A stretch of DNA of 15,100 nucleotides from the NCBI GenBank assembly GCA_035758545.1, contig DASTWQ010000051.1, positions 1 to 15,100 of the forward strand, in the 5' to 3' direction. Shown here one piece after another: positions 5,944 through 13,021 of this stretch; the first letter of the stretch is position 1; every line of letters begins with the position of its first letter. The notes beneath the pieces were generated by a model, which was given only the letters and a program-made list of their open reading frames with translations, made no database searches and was not told where the DNA came from. Position numbers and translations under genes: made by a program. The DNA comes from JAFDVN01 sp035758545 (lineage in GTDB: Bacteria; Acidobacteriota; Holophagae; Holophagales; Holophagaceae).

Positions 5944-7100
5944 GGGTCCCTCCGGGCGTCCTGCTCCTGCAGCGCGAGGTCGAGGGCCTCCCGCAGGGCA
6001 CTCCGATTGCTCTCGCAGCTGACCAGGTTGTAGATGCGGAGCAGCTCTCCATCGCCGAGGTGGCGGAACATCCAGCCGCCGCGGTTCAGCCGCTGCAGCC
6101 ACCGGCCCAGGCCGAAGAGCTTGGTGAGGTAGCCCGGCAGCCGGGGCGCCGCGAAGCCCGCCCAGGCCTGGGCGAGCCGCGCGGGATCCGAGAGGACCTC
6201 TGACTGGGCCTGGACGGTGCGCAGGAGCGTCTCGGCCCGGTCCTCCGGAGCGAGACGGATGCCGTTGCCGCCCGGGACCTGCTCGATGGGATGCAGCGTC
6301 ACCTCGGCAGGGCCCGCCTCCGGGAAGCGGACCACGAGCCCCAGTCCCTCGGCGCCCTTCGCGCCGTGGCCGGGGTAGTCGAAGATGAAGTTGCCCTGGC
6401 CGTAGAGGATCGTCCCGCCGGCGTGGCGCTCCAGCGCGCCGACGCAGTGGGAGTGCTGGCAGAGGACGAGGTCGGCGCCCTGCTCCGCCAGGAAGCGGCA
6501 GAATTCCCGCAGCCAGGGGTTGGGATAGGGGAAGCCCTCGTTCCCGCCATGGACCATCACCACGAGGCGGTCGAAGTGGCCGCGGTGCTCCGTGAGGGTG
6601 CGCAGGATCCAGATGGGATCCGCGGGGCTGGATCCCGCCCGGCCCGGACCGGCCAGGCAGCGCTCGTCCTCCGCCACCGCAAGCAGGGCTACGCGGATGC
6701 CGTTCAGGTCGAGGATCAGGGGGCGGCGGGCCTCGTCGAGGTCCCCGCCGGCGCCGAAGGTCGGGAGCCCCGCATCCGCGCAGGCGGCGCGGGTGGCTGC
6801 CAGCCCCGCCGCGCCGTGATCCAAGGTGTGGTTGTTGGCGAGGCCGAGGGCGGTGAAGCCCGCCCGGCGCAGGGTCGCCGCGGCCCCCTGAGGAGCCTTC
6901 AGGTTGGGTCCCGCCTTGGGGATGGGCCGGTCGGTGGGCCCCGGCAGGGGGCACTCGAGGTTGGCCACCGCCGCGTCGCAGCCGCGGATCAGGGGGAGGA
7001 CGTCGGAGAAGACGGCCTCAGCCTCCCCGGCGGCGAAAGGCGCCGCCATGCGGCCCACAGGGCAGATGTCCCCGGCGAGGAAGAGCGACGCCTCACGCAC
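5940..7100 (-). CDS. CapA-family protein (PGA_cap, metallophosphatase-like fold) without membrane anchor
   Basis: 386 aa from the GTG at 7100, with a GGAAGG site at 9 bases; it overlaps the flippase stop by 8 bases. The family is named for CapA/PgsA of poly-gamma-glutamate capsule synthesis and has a calcineurin-like metal-binding fold. Its blocks are all visible: LFLAGDICPVGR (6-17, Asp11), VANLECPL (45-52), LGLANNHTLDHG (85-96), VMVHGGNEGFPYPN (181-194) and LCQHSHCVGALE (213-224), followed by ILYGQGNFIFDYP (231-243). Classical CapA has an N-terminal membrane helix and an outside catalytic domain. Here residue 5 already begins the first strand and no signal or anchor is seen, so it may act in the cytoplasm or be held by a partner. 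No CapB- or CapC-like gene is in the window, so this is not a standard polyglutamate operon. A role in modifying or hydrolysing an amino-acid-bearing polysaccharide precursor is inference. Confidence 0.88.
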   Translation of the reverse strand: MREASLFLAGDICPVGRMAAPFAAGEAEAVFSDVLPLIRGCDAAVANLECPLPGPTDRPIPKAGPNLKAPQGAAATLRRAGFTALGLANNHTLDHGAAGLAATRAACADAGLPTFGAGGDLDEARRPLILDLNGIRVALLAVAEDERCLAGPGRAGSSPADPIWILRTLTEHRGHFDRLVVMVHGGNEGFPYPNPWLREFCRFLAEQGADLVLCQHSHCVGALERHAGGTILYGQGNFIFDYPGHGAKGAEGLGLVVRFPEAGPAEVTLHPIEQVPGGNGIRLAPEDRAETLLRTVQAQSEVLSDPARLAQAWAGFAAPRLPGYLTKLFGLGRWLQRLNRGGWMFRHLGDGELLRIYNLVSCESNRSALREALDLALQEQDARRDP

Positions 7101-8469
7101 GGGCGTCCGCCTTCCGGCAGCGCTTCCGGAGCAGCCACCAGACCGAGAAGGAGACGCAGGAGAAGGCCACGATGGAGACCCCGAGGGAGGAGGCCGCGAT
7201 GCCCGGCGCCCCGAGGTGGCGCATGAAGACCCAGTCCAGGAACGCGTTCAGCCCAGCCTGCAGCACGGCGATGATGGCGAGGACCTGGTTGGCGCGCATG
7301 GCGTTGAGGGCCCGCACCAGCAGCGTCGCGGTGATGGGGATGGGCAGGCGCAGCAGGTAGAACAGCTGCACCTTGGAGACCAGGACCGTGTCCTGGGAGG
7401 AGAAGTGACCCCGCTGGTAGAGGGTCGCCGTGAGGAAGGTGGAGGCCACCGCCAGCAGGCAGGCGAGGAGGATGCTCAGCCCGCCCACGATGAGGACGTA
7501 GCGCCAGAGGGTCCGCCGGAACTCGGGCCAGTTCTCCTCGCTGGCGAAGTGGGAGAAGCGCGGCAGGACCGCCGTCCCCAGCGCCGCCATGCCCAGGCCG
7601 GCGAAGGCCGTGGGGAGCTTCATGCCGTAGCTGAGGGCGCTGTTGCTGCCGGGGCCCAGCACCGAGGCCATGCCCTGGTCCACGAGGGTCATGGAGGTGA
7701 TGAGGAAGGCGCCGCTGATGGTCGCCCCGTACTGGCCCAGCACCGCGCGCACGTCGGCGGTCATGCCGTGCCAGGCGGGCAGGAGGGAGTGGCCCCGCCG
7801 GAAGAGGGCGCGGCCGATCACGCCGGCCTCCAGGGCGGCGCCGAGCAGCGTGCCGGCCACGAGGGCCCCGATGCCCCAGCTCCGGTAGGCGAGGAGGATG
7901 CCGCCCAGGATGGCCAGGGGCTGCAGGGCGGGGGCCATGGCCACGGTGCTGAACCTCTCGTGGGCGTTCAGCACCGCGCCCCAGGTGGTGGAGAGCCCGG
8001 TGGCCACGACGAGGGGCATGCACCAGTAGACGAGCCGCTCGGCCAGGGCCAGCTTCGCGGGCGCGTAGCCCGAGGCCACGAGGGGAAGCCAGAGGTGGGC
8101 CGTGAGGGCGACGGCGACGGCGAGGAAGGTGAGGAGGGCCAGGTTCAGCGTGAGCACCGTGGCGTAGAGCCGGCCCGCGGGAGCCTCCCCCTCCTTGGTG
8201 CGGACGCGGATGTAGGTGGGGATCAGCGCCGCGTTGAGGGAATTGGTGATGAGGCTCACCACGGTGGTGGGTGCCAGGGAAGCGATGACGAAAGCGTCGA
8301 AGGCGTCGGAGGTGCCGAAGGCCGCGGCCACCGCCGACTCCTTCACCATGGAGACCAGCTTCACGCCGACGGTGAAGGCCCCCACCGTGAGGATGGCCTT
8401 GAGCACGCCGCGGTTCGCCGCGCTGAGGGGCAGGCGGGACCAGACTCGGCGCAATGCGACCACCACCAT
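7093..8469 (-). CDS. MurJ/MviN-family lipid-linked oligosaccharide flippase (MOP superfamily)
   Basis: 458 aa from the ATG at 8469, chosen because GAGG lies 8 bases upstream (ACGAGGTCGTTCCC). A longer frame to 8583 adds an Arg/Pro-rich stretch unlike the family. About 12-14 membrane helices are expected from the near-continuous hydrophobic blocks. Family-like segments include the first helix region with VKLVSMVKESAVAAAFGTSD, the LITNSLNAALIPTYIR stretch and, mid-protein, LVDQGMASVLGPGSNSALSY followed by GMAALGTAVLPRFSHFASEE. In MurJ this last block reads similarly. The family moves undecaprenyl-pyrophosphate-linked units from the inner to the outer face of the membrane. Its place among glycosyltransferase and Wzy-like genes argues for a dedicated polysaccharide-unit flippase doing the job usually given to Wzx, rather than the housekeeping lipid II flippase. 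It ends in a Lys/Arg-rich tail (WWLLRKRCRKADARA). Confidence 0.88.
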   Translation of the reverse strand: MVVVALRRVWSRLPLSAANRGVLKAILTVGAFTVGVKLVSMVKESAVAAAFGTSDAFDAFVIASLAPTTVVSLITNSLNAALIPTYIRVRTKEGEAPAGRLYATVLTLNLALLTFLAVAVALTAHLWLPLVASGYAPAKLALAERLVYWCMPLVVATGLSTTWGAVLNAHERFSTVAMAPALQPLAILGGILLAYRSWGIGALVAGTLLGAALEAGVIGRALFRRGHSLLPAWHGMTADVRAVLGQYGATISGAFLITSMTLVDQGMASVLGPGSNSALSYGMKLPTAFAGLGMAALGTAVLPRFSHFASEENWPEFRRTLWRYVLIVGGLSILLACLLAVASTFLTATLYQRGHFSSQDTVLVSKVQLFYLLRLPIPITATLLVRALNAMRANQVLAIIAVLQAGLNAFLDWVFMRHLGAPGIAASSLGVSIVAFSCVSFSVWWLLRKRCRKADARA

Positions 8470-8634
8470 GGGAACGACCTCGTGCTTGGCTCCGAAGGCC
8501 TCCGGCTGGCCTGCCGGGGGGCACCCCAGGGGCAGGTTCCCCTCAGAGGATCGTCGACGCGCTGGGAAGATCCATGGTCGCACCGATCCCTTTCACGTCA
8601 AGCCTGGAGTGGGTTAAAACCGGGTGTCAGGGCC
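8470..8634. other. 165-base gap inside the minus-strand block, possible internal promoter
   Basis: This is the only sizeable gap in the minus-strand run of six genes. On the minus strand TTGACG (8596-8601) resembles a -35 box, but at 16-19 bases downstream I find no good -10 box (nearest ACCATG or CATGGA). A weak 5-bp inverted repeat, AGGGG/CCCCT, spans 8528-8543. No small gene with a ribosome binding site is apparent. The flippase-to-ATP-grasp genes could therefore have their own promoter, but the evidence is thin. Confidence 0.3.
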
Positions 8635-10383
8635 CTATGAACCGTCTTCGTCGGGTGCCCGGCCGCCCTCGGATCCGTCCCGCTCGAGTAGCCGGATCAT
8701 GCGCAGGGCGAGGGCTGCGCGCAGGGCCAGCATGCGGTCCGGGGGCCGAGGCGGCCCCAGACCCGCGCGGGCGGCGCGGATCCACGCCGTGGGCAGGATC
8801 CGCTTGAGGCGGGCCCGGAGCGAGGCGGTGGAGGGGCCCGACGGACCCTCGAGGGCGGCCAGGAGCCGGAGGCGGAAGGCCTCGGGGAGCAGGCCCGGGT
8901 CCGATGCGAGGGTCTCCGCGAGGGCCTGGGAGAAGGCCGGCGAGCGCAGGTAGCCGTGGCGGTCGTCGTCGGCGCCGCTGGTGGCGTAGGGCAGGTGGGG
9001 ACCCGCGGCCCGGGCCAGGCGGCGGAACAGGCGCTTGTCCGTGCGCAGCGCGTCCGGCACCCGCCGCACCTGCCGGAGCACGCCGGCGGTGAGGAAGGGG
9101 CTGGCGATCTCGACGAAGGGGGCCTTCACGTCGTTCAGGGCGGCCAGCCCCACGGGGATCCGGAAGCCGTGGTAGAGCCGGTCCCGGTAGGCGGGCACGG
9201 ACTCCCCGGGCTGCGGGGCCAGGGCCTCGGGCAGGGGCTGGTCCTCGGCGCCCAGGGCCTCGGCCACCGGCGGCTCCAGCACGTCCGCCAGGCGGGCCAG
9301 CCCCACGGAGAGCCGGGCATGGCGGGCCGAGCCCACCGGGATCCAGCCGAATCCCTCGTCCCCCCGCAGGATGCCGTCCACGCCCCGGCGGGCGAGGCCC
9401 GACCAGAGCGCGAGGCCGTCCAGGTAGGGGAAGAGCTGGTCCGTGGTGCCCCCGCTGGCGGCGAGGAAGCGGTCCAGGAGGTCGCCGGGGGCCGCGGTGG
9501 CGCCCTCCGTGAGCAGGTAGTCGTGGTCGAGGCCGCAGCGCGCCGCAAGCTGCCGGGCCACGAAGGCGTCGTTGCCGGGCTGGTGGAGGGAGGCCGCCAT
9601 CCCCCAGGTGACCGTGGGCAGCCGGATCCCCTGCTCCAGCAGCAGGGCGAGCAGGAACCGGCAGTCATAGCCGCCGGAGAGGGGCAGCGCCCAGCGGGCG
9701 GAGCGGAAGTCGTAACCCCGGAAGGCCTCCCGCAGGGCCGCGGCCAGGTCCGCTTCGGCCTGGGCCGCCGTCCGGCTCCGGTCCGGCTCGAAGCGGAGGG
9801 GCGCGCCGGGATGGAGGGCCGCCGCCCAGGTGCCGTGGTCGAACACCAGCCGGGCCCCGGCCGGCAGGCGGCGCACCCGCCGGTCCCAGGCGGCCTCGGG
9901 GCCCAGGGACCCAGAGGAGAGGAACCAGCGGAAGGCGGCGGGCTCCAGCTCGAAGCCGCCGAGCAGCGCCGCCAGCGCCCGCTGGGAGGTGGAGGCGAGG
10001 AAGCGGGTCTCGGTCACCGCGTACCAGAGCGTCCGGGAGCCGGCGGAGTCCGAGCAGAGCTCCGTGCGGGCCTCGTCGGCCCGGATGAGGGCGAAGGTGC
10101 CCTCCGGAACGGGGGAGCCGGGGAGGTACCAGCCCGCCGAGGAGCCGCAGAAGGCGCCGGTGTGGGCGGCCAGCCCGGAGGGCGCCGCGGCGCCGGAGGG
10201 CGCGGTGAGGGCCAGGGCGCTCCGGGCCCCGGCGATGACGCGAGGTTCGCCAGGTGGATCCGCGGGGGCCTCCGGGGCCGGCAGGAATCCGCCGGGGCCG
10301 AGCCGCGCCGCGAGCCGGCGCAGGCGGGCCTCGGAGACCCCGAAGCGCGGCTCCCGCCAGGCGGCATAGATGAGGTTCGTCAC
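8635..10383 (-). CDS. Asparagine-synthetase-like protein lacking the glutaminase cysteine
   Basis: 582 aa from the GTG at 10383, which overlaps the upstream stop (GTGA) and has GGCGGAG about 8 bases before it; a longer frame to 10458 would lie over the preceding gene. The C-terminal half is an asparagine synthase (Asn_synthase) ATP-pyrophosphatase domain. It has the PP-loop LPLSGGYDCRFLLALL (234-249), where AsnB has SGGxDS, then TVTWGM, a LRGDEGFGW segment and SPFLTAGVLRQVRRVPDALRTDKRLFRRL, as in the family. The N-terminal half keeps an AsnB-like layout (EGTFALIRADEARTELCSDS, then TLWYAV). It begins MTNLIYAAWREPR, however, with no Cys at position 2, so glutamine hydrolysis by the usual class II mechanism is not expected. 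Relatives in O-antigen loci make uronamides; others with dead glutaminase halves cyclise lasso peptides. Here amidation of a sugar or amino acid by another nitrogen donor is possible but unproven. Confidence 0.82.
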   Translation of the reverse strand: MTNLIYAAWREPRFGVSEARLRRLAARLGPGGFLPAPEAPADPPGEPRVIAGARSALALTAPSGAAAPSGLAAHTGAFCGSSAGWYLPGSPVPEGTFALIRADEARTELCSDSAGSRTLWYAVTETRFLASTSQRALAALLGGFELEPAAFRWFLSSGSLGPEAAWDRRVRRLPAGARLVFDHGTWAAALHPGAPLRFEPDRSRTAAQAEADLAAALREAFRGYDFRSARWALPLSGGYDCRFLLALLLEQGIRLPTVTWGMAASLHQPGNDAFVARQLAARCGLDHDYLLTEGATAAPGDLLDRFLAASGGTTDQLFPYLDGLALWSGLARRGVDGILRGDEGFGWIPVGSARHARLSVGLARLADVLEPPVAEALGAEDQPLPEALAPQPGESVPAYRDRLYHGFRIPVGLAALNDVKAPFVEIASPFLTAGVLRQVRRVPDALRTDKRLFRRLARAAGPHLPYATSGADDDRHGYLRSPAFSQALAETLASDPGLLPEAFRLRLLAALEGPSGPSTASLRARLKRILPTAWIRAARAGLGPPRPPDRMLALRAALALRMIRLLERDGSEGGRAPDEDGS

Positions 10384-11516
10384 GGCCGGGCTCCGCCGGA
10401 CGACGGGAGTGTCCCCGCGAGGGTCGCCGGGAGCGTGGAGAGGAGGGCCGCCTCCCACTGCGCGAGCACCTGCTCGGGCTCGAACCGAGCCATCACCTCC
10501 GGGGCCCTCGCCGCCAGGCGGTCCCGGGCCTCACTGTCGGCCATGAGCTCCGCCAGGGCCTCGGCCAGCGCGGCCGGATCCGCGGGCGGGACCACGCGCC
10601 CGTCCACGCCGTCCCGCACGATCTCCCGGGCGGCGCCGCCGAAGTCCGTGCAGAGCACCGGCTTCCCGCAGGCCATGGCCTCCACCAGGGCATTGGGGAA
10701 GCCCTCCGCCCGGGAGGGCAGCACGAAGAGGTCTGACGCCCGCAGCACGTCGAAGGGCTGCTCCGTGAGTCCCGGCAGGCGGACGCGTGCCGCGAGGCCC
10801 AGCGCCTCCACCTGCCGTTCCAGGGCCGCCCGCTCGGGCCCTTCGCCCCAGATCTCCAGCTCCCAGCCGGGCACCCGGGCCGAGGCCGCGGCGAAGGCCT
10901 CCAGGAGGACATCGAAGCCCTTCACCGGGTAAAGGCGTCCCAGCGCCACCATGCGGCGCGGGCCTTCCCGGCTCGGCGCCTCGCCCGGAGGCGGAGGCGG
11001 CACGGGGTTGGGGATCACGAGGCCCTTCCGGGAGATGGGCGCGGGGAACCAGTCCCGCACGGCGCTGGACTGGAACACCAGCGCGTCCGCGCGGCGGTAG
11101 GCGAAGGCCCGGAGCCGCTCCCAGGCGCGGCCCAGGCTGCGGCGGGAGGGGTCCGTGCGCTCGGACACCACCACGGGGATGCCGAGACCGCGGGTGGCGA
11201 GCACCGCCAGGGTGTTCGCCTTGTCGATGAAGCTCACCAGCACGTCGGGCCGGGCCTCCCGCACCGCGCGGCGGAGGACCCGCAGGCGACCCAGGTTGTT
11301 GGCGAGGCCGGACCAGGTGGTGCCCCCCTCCCGCATCAGGCCCAAGGGCCGGATCCGGATACCCGGCGCCAGGGGATAGAAGGGCGGCAGGGAGCCGTCC
11401 TCCATCGTGAGGATCGTCACGTCCCAGCCCTTGGCGGCCCACCGGTTCGCGAGGAAGGTGAGCACCCGTTCCGCGCCGGCGGCCCGCAGGCCCCAGATGA
11501 AGAAGCAGACCCTCAC
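10380..11516 (-). CDS. GT4-family glycosyltransferase
   Basis: 378 aa from the GTG at 11516, preceded by GAGGGG about 7 bases upstream. The frame also opens at a GTG at 11576, but that adds 20 Pro/Arg-rich residues before the typical family start MRVCFFIWGLRAAGAERVL. The two-domain GT-B fold is clear. The N-terminal glycine loop is GLRAAGAER (9-17). The hinge-side IPNPV is at 168-172, with the C-terminal domain opening ALGRLYPVKGFDVLLEAF (191-208). The nucleotide-sugar site is LPSRAEGFPNALVEAMACGKPV, with the E-x7-E pair Glu271 and Glu279. The family transfers a sugar from a nucleotide donor with retention of configuration, in the cytoplasm at the membrane. A run of prolines (about 172-177) links the domains. 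It is the first gene of the minus-strand block and presumably leads that transcript; donor and acceptor cannot be read from sequence. Confidence 0.92.
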   Translation of the reverse strand: MRVCFFIWGLRAAGAERVLTFLANRWAAKGWDVTILTMEDGSLPPFYPLAPGIRIRPLGLMREGGTTWSGLANNLGRLRVLRRAVREARPDVLVSFIDKANTLAVLATRGLGIPVVVSERTDPSRRSLGRAWERLRAFAYRRADALVFQSSAVRDWFPAPISRKGLVIPNPVPPPPPGEAPSREGPRRMVALGRLYPVKGFDVLLEAFAAASARVPGWELEIWGEGPERAALERQVEALGLAARVRLPGLTEQPFDVLRASDLFVLPSRAEGFPNALVEAMACGKPVLCTDFGGAAREIVRDGVDGRVVPPADPAALAEALAELMADSEARDRLAARAPEVMARFEPEQVLAQWEAALLSTLPATLAGTLPSSGGARP

Positions 11517-11721
11517 CGGCGGCCCCTCAGGCGGGGCCGGATGTCGGATCCGGAGGGTTGGACTGGAATCGCGCACATGGAACCAAGGTATCGTTTTTTG
11601 CCATTCATGTCCTTGACAGATTAGGCTAGACTCCCAGGATTCGAATCAGCTCATTCGGCGCCATCCGGCCTGCCGGTGGGCCCCACCGCCGGCCCCCCCG
11701 GCCCCCCGAGGATCGCCCCGC
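11517..11721. promoter_or_regulatory. Divergent intergenic region between the GT4 gene and the acetyltransferase gene
   Basis: 205 bases that must hold promoters for both directions. The plus strand has a perfect TTGACA at 11613-11618. At 16 bases stands CAGGAT (11635-11640), only 3 of 6 for a -10 box. That candidate overlaps a perfect 10-bp palindrome, GATTCGAATC (11638-11647), which could be an operator. Further on, CGGTGG/CCACCG (11674-11679 with 11683-11688) can fold as a tight hairpin in the leader of the acetyltransferase mRNA. A run of six T lies at 11594-11599. For the minus strand no convincing promoter was found. The individual motifs are seen directly; the promoter and operator roles are inference. 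Confidence 0.4.
11613..11640 (+). promoter_or_regulatory. Candidate promoter for the acetyltransferase-DUF2334-GT4 block
   Basis: TTGACA at 11613-11618 is an exact -35 consensus. The best -10 at a workable distance is CAGGAT at 11635-11640, with a 16-base spacer. Transcription would begin near 11647, leaving a leader of about 75 bases before the ATG at 11722. The weak -10 is the main doubt. Confidence 0.35.
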
Positions 11722-12225
11722 ATGTTCACCCGGTTCCTCCAGCGTTGGAAGTTGAGGGGCTACATCAAGCGGGGCCTCCAGATCGCCGAGGACTGCCGCC
11801 TGGTCAGCCTTCCGAACTTCGGCTCCGAGCCCTACCTCATCAGCATCGGCCGGCACGTCACCATCGCCTCCAACGTGAGCTTCATCGCCCACGACGGCGG
11901 CACCTGGGTGTTCCGGGACCGCCCCGAGTACCGGGAGGTGATCCGCTACGGGCGCATCGTCATCCACGACAACTGCTTCATCGGCTACGGTGCCATCCTC
12001 ATGCCCGGCGTCAGCGTGGGGCCCAACGCGGTGGTGGCCAGCGGCGCCGTGGTCACGAAGGACGTGCCCCCCGGCACGGTGGCAGGCGGCGTCCCCGCCC
12101 GCCCGCTGATGACCCTTGAGGCCTACGCGGAGAAATGCCGCGCGGCCATGCCGGACTACGACCGGGCGGCCTACAAGCGCGACAAGGTCGCGGAGCTGCT
12201 CCGACTTTTCCCCCGCCCCTGGTGA
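11722..12225 (+). CDS. Hexapeptide-repeat (left-handed beta-helix) acyltransferase
   Basis: 167 aa; the ATG at 11722 has GAGG at 11708-11711, 10 bases upstream. After a short basic N-terminus (MFTRFLQRWKLRGYIKRG) come imperfect hexapeptide turns: LISIGRHVTIASNVSFIAHDGG (39-60) and RIVIHDNCFIGYGAILMPG, with VSVGPNAVVASGAVVTKDVPPG (98-119) after it. The closing AGGVPARPL (121-129) is typical of the maltose/galactoside and WbbJ/WcaF-type O-acetyltransferases. His57 is placed like the catalytic histidine. These enzymes form trimers and move an acetyl group from acetyl-CoA to a sugar hydroxyl or amine in the cytoplasm. The inserted loop TWVFRDRPEYREV (61-73) is common in polysaccharide-locus members. 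It lacks the N-terminal Rossmann part of PglD, so it is not an obvious partner for the aminotransferase. A sugar O-acetyltransferase is the most likely reading. The next gene starts 7 bases after its stop. Confidence 0.88.
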   Translation: MFTRFLQRWKLRGYIKRGLQIAEDCRLVSLPNFGSEPYLISIGRHVTIASNVSFIAHDGGTWVFRDRPEYREVIRYGRIVIHDNCFIGYGAILMPGVSVGPNAVVASGAVVTKDVPPGTVAGGVPARPLMTLEAYAEKCRAAMPDYDRAAYKRDKVAELLRLFPRPW

Positions 12226-12232
12226 GGATCCG

Positions 12233-13021
12233 ATGGCCGACGCCCGCTACATCCTCCGGTTCGACGATATCTGCCCCACCATGAACTGGGAGGTCTGGGA
12301 GGCCATCGAGGCCCTCCTCGACCGGCACGGCGTGAGGCCGATCCTGGCGGTGGTCCCGGACAACCAGGATCCCAAGCTGCAGGTGGACGCCCCCCGGGCG
12401 GACTTCTGGGAGCGGGTCCGCGGCTGGCAGGCCAAGGGCTACACCATCGCCCTGCACGGCTACCAGCACCGCTACATCAACCGGAACCCCGGGATCATGG
12501 GCCTCACGCGGCAGAGCGAGTTCGCAGGCCTGCCGCGGGCGGAGCAGGAGGCCAAGCTCCGGGCGGGGCTGGCCATCTTCGAGGCCGAGGGCGTGCGCGC
12601 GGACGCCTGGGTGGCCCCGTCCCACTCCTTCGACAAGGTCACCGTGGCCCTCCTGGCGGAGCTGGGCGTGCCAGTCATCAGCGACGGGCTCTGGCCGCGG
12701 CCCTTCACCTCCGGGGAGGGCCTCCTCTGGATCCCTCAGCAGCTCTGGGGATTCCGTCCGAGGCCCGCGGGCATCTGGACCGTGTGCAACCACCACAACG
12801 GCTGGTCGTCGCGCCGGCTCGCGCAGTTCGCCGCGGATCTGGAGGCCTACGGGCCGCGGATGACCGACGCGGCCACGGCGGCCCGGGAGTACCAGGGCCG
12901 CAGGCTCTCCCTGGGCGATCGCTGGCAGGCCCTGCGGGAGTTCATCTGGACCCACCGGGTGGTGGGCCCCCTCTGGGACGCGCGCCGCCGCTTCCGCGAG
13001 CGCCGCGCGGTGGCGGGATGA
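12233..13021 (+). CDS. DUF2334 polysaccharide-deacetylase-like protein, copy 1
   Basis: 262 aa from the ATG at 12233, with GAGG 5 bases upstream at 12224-12227. The open frame extends upstream to 12116, but that part overlaps the acetyltransferase and carries no family sequence. The NodB-like metal site is visible: RFDDICPT (9-16, Asp11-Asp12) and HGYQHRY (75-81, His75 and His79). VAPSHSFD (127-134) supplies the third motif. DUF2334 proteins are distant relatives of carbohydrate esterase family 4, which remove N- or O-acetyl groups from sugars. No signal peptide is present, so it would act in the cytoplasm on a precursor unless exported in another way. A sister copy lies at 14202-14993. Its stop overlaps the next ATG (ATGA). 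Fold and metal ligands are well supported; substrate is not known. Confidence 0.87.
   Translation: MADARYILRFDDICPTMNWEVWEAIEALLDRHGVRPILAVVPDNQDPKLQVDAPRADFWERVRGWQAKGYTIALHGYQHRYINRNPGIMGLTRQSEFAGLPRAEQEAKLRAGLAIFEAEGVRADAWVAPSHSFDKVTVALLAELGVPVISDGLWPRPFTSGEGLLWIPQQLWGFRPRPAGIWTVCNHHNGWSSRRLAQFAADLEAYGPRMTDAATAAREYQGRRLSLGDRWQALREFIWTHRVVGPLWDARRRFRERRAVAG

Noticed and set aside
4738..6033. 431-codon plus-strand open frame opposite the Wzy-like gene
   Set aside because: Same shadow composition; the opposite strand encodes a convincing multi-pass membrane protein with family motifs.
5940..7100. Poly-gamma-glutamate capsule operon
   Set aside because: Only the CapA-type protein is present. 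There is no CapB ligase or CapC-like membrane protein, and all neighbours are polysaccharide genes.
8470..8583. N-terminal extension of the flippase to 8583
   Set aside because: The extra 38 residues are Pro/Arg/Gly-rich and not typical of the family, and a good ribosome binding site precedes the ATG at 8469.
6904..8640. 578-codon plus-strand open frame opposite the flippase gene
   Set aside because: Composition is almost only Gly, Glu, Gln, His, Arg and Asp, typical of the antisense of a high-GC membrane protein gene; no domain is recognisable.
11517..11576. N-terminal extension of the minus-strand GT4 to the GTG at 11576
   Set aside because: It adds 20 unrelated residues before the standard GT-B opening; the GTG at 11516 has GAGGGG at a suitable distance.
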